A stretch of 64,000 nucleotides of DNA, from positions 38,560,373 to 38,624,372 of the forward strand of contig NC_087251.1 of assembly GCF_037042905.1 (NCBI RefSeq), given 5' to 3'. A program made the position numbers and the translations under genes. Position 1 is the first letter of the stretch, and each line of letters begins with the position of its first letter. Source of the DNA: Lytechinus pictus. Its lineage: Eukaryota > Echinodermata > Echinoidea > Temnopleuroida > Toxopneustidae. Below are positions 1 through 12,000 of the stretch, in pieces. The notes beneath the pieces are model-generated. The model was given only the letters and a program-made list of their open reading frames with translations, searched no databases and had not been told where the DNA came from.

Positions 1-345
1 ATGAACTTTGGCCAAATTGGGGTATTTGTTGAATTACAGCCATAAATTTGAAAGTGTGTTGGTCTAGTACATAAAACTTGGACATAATAGTAATCAAGTA
101 TCACTGAACATCCTGTGCGAGTTTCAGGTCACATGATCAAGGTCAAAGGTCATGTAAGGTCAAAGAACTTTGGCCACGTTGGGGGTATTTGTTGAATTGC
201 CATCATATCTCTATAAGTGTATTGGTCTAGTTCATAAAACGTGGAAATAAGAGTAACCAAGTATCACTGAACATCTTGTGCGAGTTATAGTAGTTTTCAA
301 AATCAGCACTGCTGCTATATTGAATCGCGTGATGCAGGTGAGACG
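1..345. repeat. Dispersed repeat, two 162-bp tandem units with AGGTCA half-sites
   Basis: The 11-mer GAACTTTGGCC recurs at 3 and 165, with similar sequence after each copy (GGGGTATTTGTTGAATT, AAGTATCACTGAACAT). AGGTCA occurs at 126-131, 140-145, 147-152 and 157-162. A diverged relative lies at 11138-11420. This looks like a multicopy element, with no coding potential. Confidence 0.75.
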
Positions 346-1988
346 GCCAGAGGCATTCCACTTGTTTTTTTTACACGGTATTTGCATTAGTCAATACAAA
401 TTTGCAAGTTATGGCATTAAAAAATAAGATGGGTAACATGACACAGTAAGATTGCAATGAAATCGCACGATCAAGAAAATAAAGATATAGCATAATGTTA
501 GGTAGATAGTACTCTGAAATCTCTATATTGCAATAAAGTCACATCATAACGTAATGCGTATTGTAATGTAAAACCTTGGCGCTGGCATCAGATAAGATAG
601 TACAAAATTTTACTAGGTCTTATAGCTTTTCATATGGGATTCTTTTTCATGTCCAAAATTTATTGCACTGTATAATCTGGCAGAGGGAGTTTAACTTTCA
701 GAGTCGTTTTGATAGTTATCAGTTCCGTCTTCTTCTTGACACGAATCTCTATGCGTGGGACCGTAGTCATCGTCTGAGCTCTTGGACTCGCTCTCCGCCA
801 GAGATTCCTCGGAGTCCGAATCTGCCCGGGGCTGTGCATCCCTCAGTACCATCGCTCTGTCTGACTTCATCTGGGTCATAAAGTCTCTGCCCCTTCCTCC
901 ATTGAGCCATAATGCTCATAAAATCCCGCAAAAAACTTGAAAAAGTCAAATGTAAGTCGTAGTTATTAGAGCAGTATTCTGATAGCTCGATTCGTACACC
1001 GTACAATAAAAACTATTTCAGCGTGGGTGCGATACACAATTCAATGCAATCGGCGTACACAATTCAATGCAATCGGCGTAAACAATTAGCATTATGCCGT
1101 ATGTGCGCAGTCATGCACGAAGCAGGGGAAGGAAGTGCGATCAGTCATGTACAAAGCAGTCGATCGATAGTGCGCTTGCATGTATGAAGCAGTGAAGGGT
1201 CGGCGTGCATGCAAGGCCGTGGCAGGTTATGAGTTAAGAAATGCATCATCTAATCTGTTATAAGGGATTTTTTTTCTCTTCAATGTACGACAGATTCGAG
1301 AACACAGTAAAATGTATTGATAATGCCAGTCAAATTACAATGAACAGCTGGGAGGTCTTTGTAGAAAATTGGTGAACGGGAACAGCAGTTTAGTCCCAAG
1401 TTTTGGAGCTGACGAAAAATTGCAACGAAACTAAAGTTTTGATTCACCAAATTTCGACAGACTTCTTGGTTGTTCATTTTCATGGAGGGCATTTGAAAAT
1501 ATATTTTCTATGTTCTTGAATCCGTCATGGGTCGTGGAGCGAAAGCTCCCTCTTGGTTAGATATATGAATACATTCATAATCTTGAAGAGGATTTTTTTC
1601 AATGACATTAAAAGTTTGTACTCATCAAGTGATTTTTCTGAAAATAGAAAATGTTACTGAGCTATTTTGAAAAGCTTTATGAGCTGAACTTTAACACAAA
1701 TGTGGTAGAAAATTCTTTGAATTTCTTCAAGCGATATTTGCATTGCAAACAAAAGCAGATTTCTGGGACCATGTTTCACCAAAATTTTAAATTGTAAATG
1801 TTACAAGTTGGTATTTTACCCCTTTCCTGTGGATTATGATTTTTATATATTTTTTTTTTACTTATTTTTTCCCCCATAATTCCTCCATCCCTCTAGATAG
1901 ATGGCGCATAATAAATGCTGTGTTTATTATTATTATTATTATTATCATTATATGTATACCAATTTTGATTATAATGTCAAGGCTTTAG
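346..1988. other. Probable TDRD9 intron; no exon identified
   Basis: No exon matching TDRD9 was found. The stretch has a direct duplication of about 23 bp at 1033-1079 (ACAATTCAATGCAATCGGCG twice), degenerate GCATGTAYGAAGCAG-type repeats at 1110-1200, and a minus-strand acidic open frame (879-691). A TAT microsatellite ends it at about 1923-1945. Confidence 0.5.
691..879 (-). other. Acidic open reading frame, doubtful
   Basis: A 62-codon frame with a Ser/Asp/Glu-rich composition (SDSEESLAESESKSSDDDYG) ends in a stop at 691. Such composition can be a real acidic C-terminus, for example of a gene or a transposon protein. There is no recognisable domain and an overlapping frame is equally open. 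It is kept only as a candidate. Confidence 0.15.
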
Positions 1989-2107
1989 ATATGAATGAGA
2001 TAAGAGAAGGAGATTTGGTGCTTGCCCCGTACACTGATGATAACCAAACCAGATACTTCAGGGCTAAGATCCTACACATCAGACGTCCTTCAAGGGACAG
2101 CATGCAG
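1989..2107 (+). CDS. TDRD9: TDRD9 exon (first in window): N-terminal half of Tudor core
   Basis: The acceptor AG is at 1987-1988 and the donor GTTAGT follows 2107. The exon enters two bases into a codon and leaves in phase 0. It encodes MNEIREGDLVLAPYTDD...YFRAKILHI, the first strands of a Tudor barrel (a gly-asp turn, then a tyr/phe-arg-ala motif). The open frame upstream of the acceptor is only a TAT microsatellite read as tyrosines, so the exon is not extended. Confidence 0.8.
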
Positions 2108-5100
2108 GTTAGTCTCTCAATTTGTGTGTTTCATAATACATGCATGTGAAGTGCACCCTCACTGTGTCGTCACTCTTGAGGTATTGTTCGACCGTAATGT
2201 ACTCAACAGCATGCTTTAATGACAATGTTTCTCTTTTAAAGTTAAAAGACAGAAGTTGCAGCAAACAATTATTTCATGAGAAAGTCTTTAAAATCAAGGT
2301 TAATGGCCACAATATTATCACAGATCGAGATCTGGTACATTGAAATAAACTTATGTTTGTGAATTCTTGATATTTTAGCTGAAAACCGATAATTCTGATG
2401 ATCACTAACACAGGAAAGCATATGTGGGACAGTGTATTGATATTGCTCGGAAAAATACCCGACGTTTGATGGAACTCCGTGCCTATTTTGCTCATTTCTC
2501 AGCAATTAGGCATTTTCTTTTAGAGTCACTTGGCACATATTTTTTATTCATACATACAAACACTTTAGTGGTAATTTTATTGGATTCTGTTCGAACTCAT
2601 TTTGAGCTCGTTACCAAAACTGGTATTTATCTTTAAAGTATTAAAAAACACTACAGTTTACCTGTTATCTCACTTTTAGTTGTACTGATTAATCCTGTTG
2701 GTCCCTTCTATTTTAAATCTTTGTTTATACAAATATTTCTTTACTTTTTCAATTCTCACTCGAGATTTGTGTTATCTTGTATGTGGTCAACCAGCAAGCC
2801 TCTCGTGAACATTGGCGATGCAAGTATTATGAAATCCTGATTTGAAATAGCAAATGATTTATAAAGGAGAAAGGGATGGGTGGTGATACAGCTCAGAAAA
2901 TTATGCTAATTTATGCGTAAATCAGACCTTTTACTATAGAGCATGTATTGAAGGTAGATGTAGATGCTCTTTCTTGTGTTATCAAGTATACCTGAACAAA
3001 GATTGGAATCAAATTTAATTGCTTCATTTCTTTAATTTGATATTTTTTTAATACTGTATATCTTATGTATTCCTTTGTTGTTTGTATCCTTTTGTTTTGG
3101 GGTTTTGCAAAAATTAAATTAATTGGCGACACTATTTGGATCATTACCAGTATCAGACTAAAACTAATTGACTTTAATCATTAATCGTTAGGTGATCATA
3201 CATTTATGAGTATATTCTTAAAACACAGTATGTATTGTATTTGTACATGAACTCAATTTTTTTGGGCAATTTTCAAATCCCATGTGCAATTACAAAAAAA
3301 TTGCATAATTTGAGAATGGCATACTCGTTCATCACACATTTGGTGTGCAAAGATGTGAAAATTTCTACAATAAAAAGGCATGCAGTGTTGCACTACCATC
3401 TTTGTGTGTATTTTGCAAAACATTTAGGAGATGGCTTCCAACCACAGCCCTCGGCGATTAATGCTCAAATATGATTGTTTTGTTTCCAGGGAAACCAAGT
3501 GGAGGTGTTCTTTGTAGACTACGGCAACAGGGAAGTGATTCCTGAGAAGTACCTGCGCTACTTACCCAAGTCACTGCTGAACATTCCATTCCAGGTGAAA
3601 AACCCTCTTCAGATCCAACTTCAAAATGCCTTTCTTGGTCTAATCGTCATTCAGCCCATTTACTATTTTGTCTGATTTGTAGTGAGGTTATCACTTGGTA
3701 TAACACCAGTTATGGGGCGTTGCAAGAAACTTGCGATCAATTGCAAGTCAATTTTCGTTCACGAAATCAAGCATATGCCGTGTAATTAATTGTAAATTTT
3801 GCGATTGATTGCTAATCTGCTCCATGAAACAAGGAGTGTAATATTATTTGCTGTAGTTGAAAGTGATCAATCAATTGTAAAATTGCAACAGAATATTTGT
3901 GATTGATTGCAAATATTTTCTTGCAACACCCCCTTAGTCTATATGATTAGATGCCTGTTTCAGGGCCCGTGGGGGGCTGTACAAAAATGTAAAAATTACC
4001 ATACAATTTTTTGCATGGTCAGCCCCCCCCCCCCTTTGAAAACCGTTCCGTGGCCCCTGTGTTTATGAATCAAATTTTCATTTGACAAAGTGCAAAATAA
4101 TAAGTAAATAAAGCGGAAATTAGACCATCTTGCTGATAGACTAAATGACAGTCAGACAAAGTGAGTAATAGACCAAGTGACGTTGTTAGACCAAATAATG
4201 TTTAGACCAAATTGATAATAGACCAAGTGACGGTTAGTGTGTCAGACCAATTAATGTTTAGACCAAATTGATAATAGACCAAGTGACGGTTAGTGTGTTA
4301 GACCAAATTGATAATAGACCAAGTGATGGTTAGTGTGTTAGACCAATCAATGTTTAGACCAAATTGATAATAGACCAAGTGACGGTTAGTGTGTTAGACC
4401 AATCAGTGTTTGGACCAAATTGATAATAGACCAAGTGATGGTTAGTGTGTTAGACCAATACATGTTTAGTCCAAATTGATAATAGACCAAGTGACGGTTA
4501 GTGTGTTAGACCAATCAATGTTTAGTCCAAATTGATAATAGACCAAGTGACGGTTAGTGTGTTAGACCAATCAATGTTTAGACCAAATCAGTAATAGACC
4601 AAGTGGATATAGACCATGAAGTATGCGTTGATTAAATGGATTCTTTGCCTTTGCCTCATATTTTCTGTTTATGTACTTGACCATTACTAGCTGACATGAG
4701 CTACATGTATACAACTTGTGAACTATTTTTTCTTTTATCATCACAATGTACTTGGATAACCCCCAATCAAGCTCTCTGTAGCTTTCTGTTTTTATTGTAT
4801 TTCGCTAAATAAATTTTACATTCATATACCCATGTTAAGAGGTTCAATGACATTTGCTCTGGCGACAATTGCCCTGATGGAAAATCTGCATGTTAAGCCA
4901 AGCATGAAACTTAACCTCCAAAACTAAATAAAGCCTAATCCTTATCTTTACATTTTTCTGAAACAAAAACTCTCATACAGTCCTAGCTCAAACCCTGGCT
5001 ACGCCCTGTGAGATTTTAAGACCGGAACAAATGTTGCAGGAGCAAGTGTCTTGTCACTATGTAACAATGTGTTATGCTTTTTTTTCAATTGGTTTTAAGT

Positions 5101-5985
5101 ATATAGTTTGAATGTATTTATTTTGTGTTGCTTGTGATTTTTCATTGGAAATAAAATATCAGTCAATCAATCTTTTGTGCTATTCTACGTAGGCCTTTGA
5201 GTGTGTTCTAGCCGGCATCAAGCCTCTCTACAAGCTGCCTCATAACCAGTGGCTTCCGAAGGCCAGAACAGTCCTCGAAGAGAACATCATCCAGAACATA
5301 TCTTTCCAAGCCAAGGTGAGATTTGAGTTTGTCTTGTTGCAATGCTCCCCTGGGAGTGGAGAAAGGGTATGCATTGTGTGTGGGCGAACCAGGGGAGCGT
5401 TTCATGAAGGGACTTGTCAGACGTTTTATCCAAAAGTTTCCATATTAACAATGCCTCTCAGCCAATCAAAATCAAGGAAAGTTGTCAGATCTGACAACTT
5501 GTCGGATGAAAATGTTGATGAAACACTCCCAAGGATATGATGAGAGGGGAGTAACATATATCGTAAAGCCCGGCGCAGACTATGCGATTCATTGCGATCC
5601 CAATTTCAAAGAAGTTTGTAATAACATTTGATTTGAACATTCCTACCAATTAAATCTTAGCGATCAGGGTTCAGATAGTGGAAGGACTACTGAAATAAAA
5701 ATTCAGGCTAGTTCGAGCTTCCCTGTAGGAATAAAAGCAAATTCAAATCCAAATCATAATGACGTCATCATCGGCTTTGACTTCAAGCCGATTTGGACTT
5801 TACTCAGACCACGAGGCCTGCCACAAAGCAAAATGCGATTTATCGAAAAATTGCGTCGCATCGTATCGCATAGTGTGCACTGGGCTTAAGATGGAAAAAA
5901 AGGTGGGAGTGTCTTCATGGCGCAATGTCAGTGTAAAGCTTTGTAAAAGGGAAAATGCTGATTTTAATAGATGATATTGATGATG

Positions 5986-6016
<31 letters not shown>

Positions 6017-9000
6017 GGATGATGATGGTCATGTTGATGATGATGAAGATGATGATGATGATGATGATGATTGATTAATAATGATGGAACCTAATACATA
6101 TATAAATCAAAGCCTTCCAATTCCATTGCATTTCTACAGATCTTCTCGGTTGTTGATGGGGTAGTGAGACTCGACCTGTACAACACCCACGTGGAGCCCG
6201 AGCTCCACATCCAGGAGCTCCTGATCCAGATGGAGATTGCTGAGCAAGCGGAGGAGCCTCATCTCTCTAAGGTGAATCGCTTACAGAGAGAGATGGCACG
6301 GGAAGAGACGCGAAGACAGCACATCGTACATCCCGATCAAGTACCACGGTCGTTCGAGGAAGACTCTTGGAGACAGATGAACGTTGGACAGGGTGATCAG
6401 GGGAGGCACAAGAGGAGAGGCAAGGTGAGGTGGTATCCAAATCAAAACCTTTGATTTTTTAAATCTTCTGTTTAACATAGAAGGTGGACGGTGGAAGAAG
6501 TGTTAGGTCGGATGAGCCACCTTTGTTGATTTGGATAAGAAAATTAAAAGTTTGGACTTGCTACTAGTCTTACTACCTTTTGTGGAGCGTTGGGGCCTTG
6601 TTGATTAGTATACCGACTTTGAAGCAAGAGAATCATGGGTTCTAATCCCAGCCCCAGCATAATTTCCCTCCACAAGAAATTAATCCATGAACTGCACCAA
6701 GCAAGGTTCATGGGTACCAGCAGGAATTAATTCCTCACAAAGCTGTCAGCACCAGAATCGGTAGACTAAGCTTAGCAGGGGTAACGTAGGAGCGCCTTGA
6801 ACAGCTGACAAAGTGGATATGTGCGCTATATAAATAACCTATTTTTTGTTATGGTGGTGGTGGGTTTTTTTACTGCGTATAGTCCCTCTTTGTTATTACC
6901 TTTTGTTTATGTGGGTATTAAATGTTTTCACCCAAAAAAAAGAAGTAAAGTAGACAATGGCCCATATTCTGACGTCCAGTTTAACTATGGCATATTCCAA
7001 CTCTGCTCTAATCATTGAAATATATTATGAAATAACAATGTTTGATTTTATTTTCTTTACTGCACACTTTCCGCATGCTGTTATGGTGAAGAAAAAAAAT
7101 TCTGATGTTAATTAAGTTTACTTTTTCTTCCAAGGTATATCTTCATGGTCCACACAGCCCATATGAGATCAATTTTGCCAGCATGACAAGAGTGGGTAGA
7201 CTCAAGTAAGTTCTATTAATTTTATCAAATCTTATGCTCCTTGTGATAGAGTATCATTTTGATTGAAGAAAAGTAATAAATACTTTATAAAGTATAAGAC
7301 CTTTAAATACCATTTTGAATTTAATTGCAGACATAAATGAATCATCAAATAAATTTTGTGTATTTACAGATATTTTGTTCTGCAAAGCCTACATTTATTG
7401 TATTATATTTCCTTTCCTCTTTTGCCGTGATATTTCAGCCATTTCACCCATTTACATTGTTACGTCATAACAATATGTACATTGACTATTACTACTACTA
7501 GGACATGCCGAGTTGACCGCAACAGCGTGAACTCTGTAGCTCTCAGCACAGAACCAGAAGACAAACACGAGAAAATGATGGTATCATCTCATGTAGGTCT
7601 GAATCCAACAGCTACCGTCCTCCAAGCCAGGAATACGACCTTGATGCCAAACATACCTGATCTACCTGCTCTAATCTGTATGCTCTTCGCTCCAACGATT
7701 GAGCTCAGGTATGTTGACCAAGGTCCTGTAACATAAATCTTATTGATTGATTGCGGGGCTGATATCTAAGATTGATATCCTCCAACCACTTGCAAGAACA
7801 AATAATGCTTTGAATTCTTTTGTGATAGTTTGTATCAAAGAATGGAATAAGTTCCCACAAAGCATTAGATCCAGTCCAACACTGCCCATATTTAAAAATT
7901 CATGTCGAAAATATTTATTTGCAAGATTACAAAATATCTTAAATTGAATCTTGATAAACCATGTGTTTGTGTGTGTATGTGTGTGTGGATTTTTGTATGT
8001 ATTATTTATTTACTCTCTAGATTATCATTGTATACATTTTTCATCACATTCTTGTTGTAATGTTCTATAAAAGGGGTCCCTCTCACAAGCTCTGCATCTA
8101 TGGGTTACCAAACCTATCATGTCTTCTTATTTTTTGTTAATCTGTGTAATATGTCTCTTGTTTGATGGTTTAAATAAAACTTGAACTTGAACTTGATTTC
8201 ATTGATTATTGTGTATGAATCATAGAACTCACCCCCAAATCAATCACTAAGTTTCAGGCTTTGGAGGCCCAGGGGGGACTTTCATGATGTTATTTGGTAC
8301 ATGGAGATCAAATATGAAAAGTGTGAAGGCAAAAATTACAATGATTAAATAATTGCTTAAATTAAGTACCATACAATGGAGGGTATCTAGCATATTGCTC
8401 TTACATGTATTTTGATATCTGAATAAAAGTATGCTTGGAATACCACATGATCTTATGGATTTATCCTTTTAATGCAAAAATGCAATGTAGACTGTTATTA
8501 CATGTTGTGTCAGATAAACAAACTTTTGATGGATAAAACATCTGACAAGTCATTTCATGAAATGCTCCACCAGGCTTAATTTTCAGCTTCAGACTCCAAG
8601 ACCGTTAATGAAATCCCCAATTCTTAACAGTATTTGGATCATGGTTTGCATTTGAACAGAACGAATAGCAAGATGACCCGGTTGACTGGTCTACTGTGCG
8701 GACTCGGATGGGACCCCGTTGCTCAATCGCCCATGCTGCCTGATCATGATATAGAGCTTGCCTTTGATACAAAGATCAAGAAAGAAGATGTATCCAAGGT
8801 ACCTATCTTTTCCATATCTTCTAAATAATTTGAGCATTTCACAGTATACAGTGCGTCCCACAAAAAAGGAAACCAGTTTTCAGAGATGAATTACACAATT
8901 ATTAAACATGTTTTTACTATGAATTTGAAACTTATGGTAAGAGTGGAATCTCATCTTTAATTTGAGACCAACAGCTTAGCAAATCATTCACACATGGCAG

Positions 9001-12000
9001 GTTACAAATAATAGATGTTGAGGCCTATCAATAACAAATTGCGCAGAAACTCATGTAAGAATCTGAAGCGACTCTCATTTCAGGGATCAGAGAGAGAAAC
9101 TTAACAGAATACAAAAAAATGATGATGAGTCAGTCGTCCAATAAGCGCAGTTGTCGTATCACAAACAAATCTTGTCCAATTTTTTTGCGCAACCTGATTT
9201 TGACATTGAAATTTCAAACTCCTCTTGCTCATTAATGCGTGAAGTGTTTGTCACATATTGGGTATCAAAATGTAGAGGAATAATTGAATTGTATGATGAT
9301 GTAAATGAAATATCGTAATTAGTTTGATTCTGAAGAAAAAAAGTTGTGGGAATCCCGGTTTCCTTTTTCTGGGATGCACTGTATAAGCCTCCAATGTGGT
9401 GTGGTCCCGAGCCTCACTTTTTAAGCAGAGGGTCATGTATTTCAAACCCACGCCAGCAGTCCTGGTGGTTGTCTCGTAGAGATTGTTTGGAAGTTACAAG
9501 CGACTTTACAAACAACTGAATCAAAGTGCTGAATCAACATCAATGAAAATTTGGTGAACATCATTTACCACCAAAAAGGATCCCCAGTGATTTGTGAAAG
9601 TTTCTCGTAATTTGCGAACAGCTTTATGAAACATCCAACTGACCTGATAGTCTCATTTACATTTTACATCCTTGTATTATGAAATTTGTACAAATGATGA
9701 TACAGAAACATCTTAAGTAATTAGAATTGATCAGAAAGAGAAAAAAATGTACCCACAATTTTGACACTAATGTCAGGACAGTATTTGATGCTGGTTTTTT
9801 TTTTTTACTTAAGCTAATCATTACATGCTCTCAAATGGAAACACAACAGAAACAAAGGAATCACTGTTAACTTCAAATTGGCAACTTTTTTTTTCAATAT
9901 TTTGGTATCATTCATTTTGACTTATGATATGTCTAAGTTTATGATTGCTAATTTTAGGGACCTAATGAATGTTGTATATGTCTTTCCATCCTATGTGTGT
10001 GTTTCATTTAAAATTTTGGCTTATGTATTGTTCACATTTTATTTTTGTTAAAGGATGAAATTAAAAAGAAAATTAACTATTGTGGCCATTTGAGAAGCAA
10101 ATGCAGAATAACTTTGACCTTACAAAATCTATACTATCTCTGTTTGATTATGTGTGTTTCATTAAAAATTTGATTGTGCTTTTATCATTTGTTTTGACTA
10201 ATGCTATGTCCACATATTATTTTTTCAAAGTATGAGAATGAATATTGGAATCAGCAATGGTTGCCAATTTGAAGAGAAAAGGCAGAATAACTTTGACTTC
10301 ATGAGATCACTGCTATCTCTTTTACTATTGTGTGTTTCGCTTAAAATTGTGCTTTTATTATTCATTTTCACTCAAGTAATGTTCACACTTTATTATACCC
10401 CAGCCAAGCAATGTTTGAAGGGGGTACATAGAAATCAGTGTACGGTTGGTTGGTCCCTCCGTTCGTTGCAAATCTTGCGCTTCGAACTACTTCCTCAATT
10501 TTTAACCAATTCTCATGAGATTTTGAACACCCGCTGCTCTTTTGCAAAAAGATATGCAATATGCACTTTTTTCGCATGTGTTGGACAAAGTCTTGCCATG
10601 GTAACGGTATATTGAAGCAAAAATTAGGCAAAAATCTTGCGTTTCGAACTACTTCGAACTACTTTTTAACTAATTCTCATGAAACTTGAGGAGGAAAAGT
10701 AGAGTAATGGTGATCTGTATGAAAGCTGTGTACCTCTTCTGTTCCTGTGTGTTTGTGTATTAGATGAATGGACTGAGATTTGCTATCAACCTAGCTCTTG
10801 CCTCCAAAGATTACATAGCTCAGTGGGGAGCCAATGCTACACATCAGATTCAATGCCAGGCCAGGGATGCTCTCATTGGGTAAGATTCTACGCTGAAAAC
10901 TTTTTTTCAAGAATTTACAGAATTTTATTTCTCGCACCAGAACTGAAAGAATCCTAATGGCAAACGTCCATCCATCCTTCGTGCTTCGTCTCTCACAAAT
11001 GTAAAGTTTACATGGAAAATTTGAAACTCTTACTAAACGTCTTCTGTAATCAATCAAGTACTTGTGTTGGTTCTTGTTTATCAATTTTGACAAGTCATAT
11101 ATCATTTTTGTCTCGCCTGAATAGCAGAAGCGAGACATGGGCACCACTTTTCCAACAGCCATGTCAGCATCGCCAATATTGGGATCTTAACCAAGGTTAA
11201 ATTTGAAAGTAAATGGATCTATTTCTTAGGACTTGTGCATAAGGGTAATCAAGTATTTCTGACCATCTTGCTTGCTTTTCAGGTCATGTGACCAAGGTCA
11301 AAGGGTATTTTATAATTAAGCGAATGTTTTTTTTTAAATGATTTTTAAAATCTTAGTTGCCTTCAAACTCAGCAATGCTGCTATATTGATTCGCATAGTA
11401 TAAGGTACTTTTCTAGCTCCATAAAAATTTGTAAAATTCATTATGGTTGACTTCTTGTTGGTTTTCGAGTGGCAGATCACATATTTTACATCTATATAAT
11501 TCAGGTCAATATGCCAGCAGCTAACTAATTAGTTCTTTCTTTTGGCATGCTTTTATTCTGTTTAATAAACTCTCAATCGATCCTTTTTATCATTCATTTT
11601 AGATTGTTCACAGCCAAACGCACACGTGTTGACAACCCAGTAAACTACCGACATTCCTATGCATGGGACCAGGTAAATATAACACTGGGGTCCATCTTAC
11701 AAAGAGTTGCAATTGATCCGATCAATCACAACTATGGAAAGCCAGCAACATCAACATCTAAAATACAAGTTTGTTCAATATATTTTCTAGAATTGAGGTA
11801 TATTCATACATTCACTGTTTTTTCTTGACAATTCAGTATGATTCTCTTTGTTTTCATAGGACATTGAGCAAATTTCCTGAAGGAAAAATTATAACATTGA
11901 TGGATTTCCATATACTTGGGATTGATTGGATCAATCGTAACTCTTTGTAAGACGGGGCCCTGACATCCATCAATTCTTTAAAGTTGATGATATATCTTCA

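Noticed and set aside
4128..4610. CRISPR-like regularly spaced GACCAA repeats
   Set aside because: The spacing segments are themselves repeated, and the array is a 56-bp minisatellite in an intron.
7482..7736. An independent gene starting at the Met at 7482
   Set aside because: That Met and the Thr run come from the intron's ACT-rich tract before the acceptor at 7500-7501. The coding part is an internal TDRD9 exon.
10791..11162. A 123-codon minus-strand frame
   Set aside because: It is antisense to the well-supported TDRD9 exon at 10764-10879 and runs on into intron repeats. It has no domain-like sequence.
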